Shown piece by piece: positions 5,840 to 9,168 of a stretch of DNA of 9,168 bases. The notes beneath the pieces were generated by a model. That model did not search any database, had not been told where the DNA came from, and worked only from the letters and a program-made list of their open reading frames with translations. The position numbers and the translations under genes were made by a program. The DNA comes from Actinomycetota bacterium (GTDB taxonomy: Bacteria; Actinomycetota; Actinomycetes; S36-B12), in NCBI GenBank assembly GCA_027729865.1, contig JAQCBM010000065.1, positions 1 to 9,168 of the forward strand, given 5' to 3'. How positions within the stretch are numbered: position 1 is the stretch's first letter; every line of letters starts with the position of its first letter.

Positions 5840-7153
5840 GTGAGACTTCCCCGGGGGATTCGTGCTGCGTCCATTGTTCTAGCTACGACAGTTTCCTTGT
5901 CGGTCGCGGGCGCCTTGCCGGCATCCGCAGACACCACAGTTCCTCCGGTACTCATCGGTGTTGAAGCTGGCGACCGCTCGGCAGTGATCCGGTACGAACC
6001 GGCCGTGAGCGCATCCGTCACGGGCTACCAGGCGTCTCCCGATGGCTACGCATGGTTCGACTGCCCTGATGTATCGGGCACGTGCTCATTGAGTTCCCTT
6101 ACCAACGGTCGCGAGTATCAAGTCTCCTTGCGGACCGTTGGGCCCCAAGGACCATCTGAACCCGCTGGTCCGGTCGCGACGATTCCGGTCACAACGCCCG
6201 GATCCGACCCGGACAAGCCACAGGTCCTGCCTCGTCCACGGACGCGGGTAACCGCGCGCTTCGACGCTGCAGGCAACGGACTGGGCGTGCGTAGTCCTCG
6301 AACCAAATTGGGCGTGGGAACGCTGCCGTACCTGACCTTCAGCCGCGCCATCCCGAACAAGCGCGCGGTCGAAACGCACTTGGTGGTGACTGCGACGCGC
6401 GCAGACGGTCGGACATCTGAGGTTGCCGGAGCCTGGGGCTGGATCAACGACCGCACTGCCGTTTTTCGTCCCAAGGACTTCTGGCCCGGCAACGCCACCA
6501 TTCGAATCACCTCTACCCTCGACGATGCCGTCCTCGGAAAGTCCCAGGGTCGCTACCTGATCGGCGCTTCGAGTTTGGCCACCACCTACACGTTCCGCAC
6601 GGATCGATCTTTGATCGCACGGGTCAATGGTGCGAAGAAGGAGATGGACGTCTTCATCGACGGTCGTAAGCGAAAGACCTTCAAGATCAGCCTCGGAGGG
6701 CCAGGCTGGGAGACGCGCAAAGGTGCCAAGGTCATCAGCACTGCGAAGGAAGCAGACAAGGTTTATCGCAGCGCGAGCCTTGGTCTCACGGATCCAGAGG
6801 ACTTCTACGAGTTACCGTCGAAGTGGAACACGCGTTTGACGCCTACTGGTGAATTCCTGCACACCGCTTCGTGGGCGTATGGCCGGCTCGGTCGATACAA
6901 CGGATCACACGGTTGTACGAATATGTTCGAGCAGGACGCCAAGTGGATCTTCGACAACACGATCCCTGGAGACGTCATCGATTACGTCAAGACCGGCGGC
7001 GACACGATGGAGCCGTGGAACGGTCCCGGTGGCCTATGGAACATCCCCTGGAGCAAGTGGTTGAAGAAGTCGGCCGTGGGCAGCGGCTCTGACCAGGTGG
7101 ACACCTCGCTCGACAACGGATCTGCTGCGGATGCCCGACCGGATGGCGCATGA
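5840..7153 (+). CDS. Secreted L,D-transpeptidase (FN3 + Ig-like + YkuD domains)
   Basis: A 437-aa exported enzyme predicted to form 3-3 (mDap-mDap) peptidoglycan cross-links. A Sec signal peptide occupies 1-30, cleaved after LPASA; there is no lipobox Cys, so it is not a lipoprotein. A fibronectin type III-like domain follows (about 33-120, with SVTGYQASPDG and LTNGREYQVSLR) and contains Cys75 and Cys82, which may pair. Next is an Ig-like domain as found before actinobacterial YkuD domains (about 135-253, GAWGWINDRTAVFRPKDFW). The YkuD catalytic domain (about 257-383) carries the HTASW...SHGCTNM signature: His341, His357 and catalytic Cys359. A Trp-rich segment (391-409, WNGPGGLWNIPWSKW) is typical of mycobacterial-type transpeptidases, then a polar, probably disordered tail. 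GTG 5840 is chosen over TTG 5831 because a -10-like TACATT overlaps the latter. Its TGA overlaps the thioesterase ATG (ATGA), so the two form an operon. Confidence 0.93.
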   Translation: MRLPRGIRAASIVLATTVSLSVAGALPASADTTVPPVLIGVEAGDRSAVIRYEPAVSASVTGYQASPDGYAWFDCPDVSGTCSLSSLTNGREYQVSLRTVGPQGPSEPAGPVATIPVTTPGSDPDKPQVLPRPRTRVTARFDAAGNGLGVRSPRTKLGVGTLPYLTFSRAIPNKRAVETHLVVTATRADGRTSEVAGAWGWINDRTAVFRPKDFWPGNATIRITSTLDDAVLGKSQGRYLIGASSLATTYTFRTDRSLIARVNGAKKEMDVFIDGRKRKTFKISLGGPGWETRKGAKVISTAKEADKVYRSASLGLTDPEDFYELPSKWNTRLTPTGEFLHTASWAYGRLGRYNGSHGCTNMFEQDAKWIFDNTIPGDVIDYVKTGGDTMEPWNGPGGLWNIPWSKWLKKSAVGSGSDQVDTSLDNGSAADARPDGA

Positions 7154-7959
7154 GCCTTCCTGATTTCGCTGCGAGCTGTGCGCTCAAGCGCACCGACGAA
7201 GGTGCATTCGACTGGTTCGTTCCCGAGGGGTGGCTGCAGGGCCGCGGCGCATGGGGCGGCCTCGTTGTTGCAGCCCACGTCAATGCAGCAGAAGCGGAAC
7301 AACTCTTGGCCGATCCCTCACGGCGGATTCGCAACGTGTCCGCGCACTTGTTCGGGCCGTTGCCACCGGGTGAGGCAACCGTCACCACCACGTGTCTGCG
7401 TGCTGGTTCCGCGATGACCACCTGGCAGGTGTCCATCACGGGATCGGACGGACAGCTGGCTTCGCAGGCCATTGTCATCGCCGGTGCGCCGCGCCCGGTC
7501 GATGAGCGCTGGGGAATAGCGCAGATGCCCAACCTGCCGAACTGGAAGGGCTTGCCATCGGCCCCGGTTCGTCCCCCCATCGGCCCGGAATTCGGTGCGT
7601 ATTTTGACTACCGCCCGGTCGTGGGGATACCCGGCGCGCAAGATGAACCGAAGGCTCTGGGTTGGCTAAGTCCGGTGGGTGAGTGGAGCCAGTGGACGGC
7701 GGGCACCGCGCTTGGCATCGTCGACGCATGGTGGCCGGCGAGTTATGTCTCTATGGCGGCGGTGCGCCCCATGGGAACGGTGTCCTTCAGCGCGCATCTG
7801 CTGGTGGACCCTTCGACAGTGAAGTCCGAAGAGCCGTTGGCCTACGAGGCGTGGGTATCGACCACCGACGACGGCTTCACCAGTGAGACCAGGCGGCTGT
7901 GGGCTCCTGATGGTCGCCTGGTGGTGGAGAACCACCAAGCCATCGTCGTCATCAAGTAG
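7150..7959 (+). CDS. Acyl-CoA thioesterase-like protein, double-hotdog fold
   Basis: A 269-aa cytoplasmic protein resembling TesB-type/4HBT_3 thioesterases, which hydrolyse acyl-CoA; chain length and physiological substrate are unknown. The first hotdog (about 1-115) shows QGRGAWGGLVVAAHV (30-44), the signature around the first hotdog helix, followed by SAHLFGPLPPGEATV (64-78) with the LRAGSAM segment (83-89). The second half (about 145-269) contains ALGIVDAWWPASY (187-199), the SFSAHLL strand (212-218) and a final beta strand VVENHQAIVVIK. Asp192 may be the catalytic Asp of TesB-like enzymes, but I cannot confirm this without alignment. The ATG overlaps the transpeptidase stop by 4 bp, so expression depends on that gene, probably by termination-reinitiation. 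No obvious reason links an acyl-CoA thioesterase to 3-3 cross-linking. It ends 5 bp from the convergent transglycosylase gene. Confidence 0.82.
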   Translation: MSLPDFAASCALKRTDEGAFDWFVPEGWLQGRGAWGGLVVAAHVNAAEAEQLLADPSRRIRNVSAHLFGPLPPGEATVTTTCLRAGSAMTTWQVSITGSDGQLASQAIVIAGAPRPVDERWGIAQMPNLPNWKGLPSAPVRPPIGPEFGAYFDYRPVVGIPGAQDEPKALGWLSPVGEWSQWTAGTALGIVDAWWPASYVSMAAVRPMGTVSFSAHLLVDPSTVKSEEPLAYEAWVSTTDDGFTSETRRLWAPDGRLVVENHQAIVVIK

Positions 7960-7964
7960 TTGGA

Positions 7965-8597
7965 CTACGTTCCACTACCCGGCGCAGGTAAACGTTCGGC
8001 GAGCTCCAAGACTTGTCGGACGTAGTTCTCGGTTTCGGGGAAAGGCGGTATGCCGTCGTACTTGCGCACTGCACCGTGGCCGGCGTTGTATGCCGCGAGA
8101 ATGTTGTGCAGCGGAGTGCCCGGAACTTCCGCCACCAATCGACGGTTAAGGCAATTCAACTCAGCGGCGGAATGGATCGCATCGACGGGATCCCACACAT
8201 CTCGTGCGCCGTCGTTATTGGCGTCGATTCCGAACTGATCCCACGTTGCGGGCATGAACTGTGCGATGCCTTGTGCACCTGCAGGACTGACAGCGTCGGT
8301 TTGCCATGAACTCTCGGTCGCGATCTGCGCGGCGAGAACCCGCGGGGGAACGGCCGGACAGCGCTGCGCAGCTTCGAAGACGAGTGCTTGGTATTCCTCC
8401 GGGATCGTGGGAGTGCCCCCGAAGCGACCGGTGTCGCGGGCCTGCTGGAAGCGATCCCAATCCAGGCCCCCCAGGCCAAGCAGCAGTGCGCCGCCCACGC
8501 CCACTGCGATAACGGCCACGACGACAAGCCCGATGATCCAGGAGGTCACTGACCTCACCGCTCGGGAAGGGCGTGCGTGCGAACGCAGGGGAGACAT
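7965..8597 (-). CDS. Membrane-anchored lytic transglycosylase, SLT domain
   Basis: A 210-aa protein expected to cleave the MurNAc-GlcNAc bond of peptidoglycan outside the membrane. The basic N-terminus (1-16) and hydrophobic stretch (about 20-43, WIIGLVVVAVIAVGV...) make an uncleaved signal anchor. The catalytic SLT domain (about 65-200) shows AAQIATESSWQ with the general-acid Glu95, SPAGAQGIAQFMPATW (104-119), NILAAYNAGHGAV (165-177) and ETENYVRQVL (188-197), in canonical order. A DANNDGARD segment (125-133) looks like a Ca-binding DxNxDG loop. Cys80 and Cys149 may form a disulfide. The ATG at 8597 has only a weak GTGGAA upstream; a TACCGT hexamer lies 9 nt before it, suggesting a very short leader. 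It is convergent with the transpeptidase-thioesterase operon and divergent from the GTPase. No LysM or other cell-wall-binding domain is seen. Confidence 0.92.
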   Translation of the reverse strand: MSPLRSHARPSRAVRSVTSWIIGLVVVAVIAVGVGGALLLGLGGLDWDRFQQARDTGRFGGTPTIPEEYQALVFEAAQRCPAVPPRVLAAQIATESSWQTDAVSPAGAQGIAQFMPATWDQFGIDANNDGARDVWDPVDAIHSAAELNCLNRRLVAEVPGTPLHNILAAYNAGHGAVRKYDGIPPFPETENYVRQVLELAERLPAPGSGT

Positions 8598-8615
8598 GGT
8601 TATTCCACGGTAACC
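8598..8615. repeat. Short inverted repeat before the transglycosylase start
   Basis: GGTTA (8598-8602) and TAACC (8611-8615) are perfect inverted copies separated by 8 bp. The repeat lies immediately upstream of the transglycosylase start codon and overlaps its candidate -10. A second small palindrome, ACCC-AGAA-GGGT, follows at 8613-8624. Either could be an operator or chance; 4-5-bp arms are too short to decide. Confidence 0.3.
8607..8612 (-). promoter_or_regulatory. Candidate -10 element for the lytic transglycosylase gene
   Basis: TACCGT on the minus strand fits TANNNT and lies 9 nt before the ATG at 8597, predicting a 5' leader of only about 2-4 nt. It is partly inside the right half of the GGTTA-8-TAACC inverted repeat at 8598-8615, so a protein bound there would block transcription. 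No clear -35 was recognised. Confidence 0.35.
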
Positions 8616-8646
8616 CAGAAGGGTCAGGACGAAGCTTTGCCCCGCG

Positions 8647-8652
8647 TACGCT
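8647..8652 (+). promoter_or_regulatory. Candidate -10 element for the GTPase gene (leaderless)
   Basis: TACGCT fits TANNNT and is followed by exactly 6 nt (GCCTAT) before the ATG at 8659, placing the expected transcription start on the A of the start codon. No Shine-Dalgarno is present in the 20 nt before the ATG, which agrees with leaderless initiation. The -35 region has no recognisable consensus. Confidence 0.45.
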
Positions 8653-8658
8653 GCCTAT

Positions 8659-9168
8659 ATGACATCCGGTGATGGCTCAGATGCGCGTGACCTGGATGCT
8701 CCCGCACTCGAGGGCATGTTCACGAAGGAGCTCAGCAACGCCTTCGCCGCCTTGGGATGTTTCAACCTCGCGGTTTTCGGTGCTACTGGCGCGGGTAAGT
8801 CGACGTTGGTCAATGCGATCTTCGGCAAGGACGTAGCGGATACCGGAGTGGGCCAACCGGTCACCAAAGGGATCGAGTACCACCGCCGCGACGACGGATT
8901 CCTGGGGATCTTCGATTCCGAAGGCTTCGAAACTGGTTCCGCCGGTGATCAGATCCTCGAGGGGCTTCAATCGGTGGTGCAGGCCCGACGTTCGGGTCCG
9001 ATCGACCAGCAGATTCACGCAGCCTGGTACGTCGTTCGATGGTCCGATCGCCGCTTCGAGGACGCACAGGCCGCCTTTGTTCGCAGCTTGGCAGAGATGG
9101 GCTTACCGGTCATCATCGTGATGACGCAAGTGCCGAGCAAGGATGGCGACGTTCACCCGCACGCTCGT
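8659..9168 (+). CDS. P-loop GTPase, N-terminal part (runs off right edge)
   Basis: The first 170 codons of a TRAFAC/Era-like small GTPase. A short acidic N-terminus (1-20) precedes the G domain. The Walker A/G1 motif is GATGAGKST (41-49); a candidate G2 Thr is in QPVTKG (66-71); G3 is DSEG (86-89). The candidate G4 is TQVP (156-159) after strand VIIVM, in place of the usual N/TKxD. The run IHAAWYVVRWSDRRFED (119-135) resembles a bacterial family of 50S-ribosome-binding-type GTPases that carry HxxWY...RFE and a TQ-type G4; this is recalled, not searched. No membrane segment is visible yet; some such proteins have hydrophobic C-terminal domains, which would lie outside the window. The start ATG at 8659 has no ribosome site but an ideally placed -10-like hexamer. 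It is divergent from the transglycosylase gene. Function is unknown. Confidence 0.85.
   Translation, partial: MTSGDGSDARDLDAPALEGMFTKELSNAFAALGCFNLAVFGATGAGKSTLVNAIFGKDVADTGVGQPVTKGIEYHRRDDGFLGIFDSEGFETGSAGDQILEGLQSVVQARRSGPIDQQIHAAWYVVRWSDRRFEDAQAAFVRSLAEMGLPVIIVMTQVPSKDGDVHPHAR

Overview
The window is about 9.2 kb of moderately GC-rich, densely coded DNA. By gene content it comes from an actinobacterium: a nickel superoxide dismutase with its maturation peptidase, a Kgd-type 2-oxoglutarate enzyme with an E2-like domain fused to E1, a DUF6104-type small protein, and an actinobacterial L,D-transpeptidase with a tryptophan-rich C-terminus. I cannot name the genus. No codon-usage break, mobile element, tRNA, rRNA, CRISPR array or phage gene was seen. 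This looks like ordinary chromosomal backbone and not an accessory island.

Layout from left to right. (1) sodN (minus; its last codons lie off the left edge) faces away from sodX (plus), the S26-family peptidase thought to remove the SodN propeptide; the two share a 100-bp divergent intergenic region. (2) kgd (minus, 1206 aa) is followed 9 bp downstream by a 57-aa DUF6104-type gene. The kgd stop codon lies inside that small gene's Shine-Dalgarno sequence, so the two should be translationally coupled. (3) A short-chain dehydrogenase/reductase (plus) is divergent from kgd and converges on a single-domain rhodanese (minus). (4) A secreted FN3-Ig-YkuD L,D-transpeptidase (plus) overlaps a double-hotdog thioesterase by ATGA, forming a two-gene operon. 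(5) A membrane-anchored SLT-type lytic transglycosylase (minus) converges on that operon. (6) The start of a P-loop GTPase (plus) runs off the right edge.

Themes. sodN/sodX form a complete nickel-SOD maturation pair. Kgd sits at the 2-oxoglutarate node of central metabolism. The transpeptidase (3-3 peptidoglycan cross-linking) and the lytic transglycosylase (glycan cleavage) make a small cell-wall neighbourhood. Transcription units alternate in direction, with very short convergent gaps (3, 10 and 5 bp) and divergent gaps of about 50-100 bp. Several divergent genes carry a TANNNT -10-like hexamer 6-9 nt before the start codon, which suggests leaderless or nearly leaderless mRNAs. No stretch over 300 bp lacks a gene.

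No clearly new multi-gene system is present. The best second-look items are the DUF6104/kgd coupling, the FN3-transpeptidase/thioesterase operon, the GTPase with a non-standard G4 motif, and the leaderless-promoter pattern.
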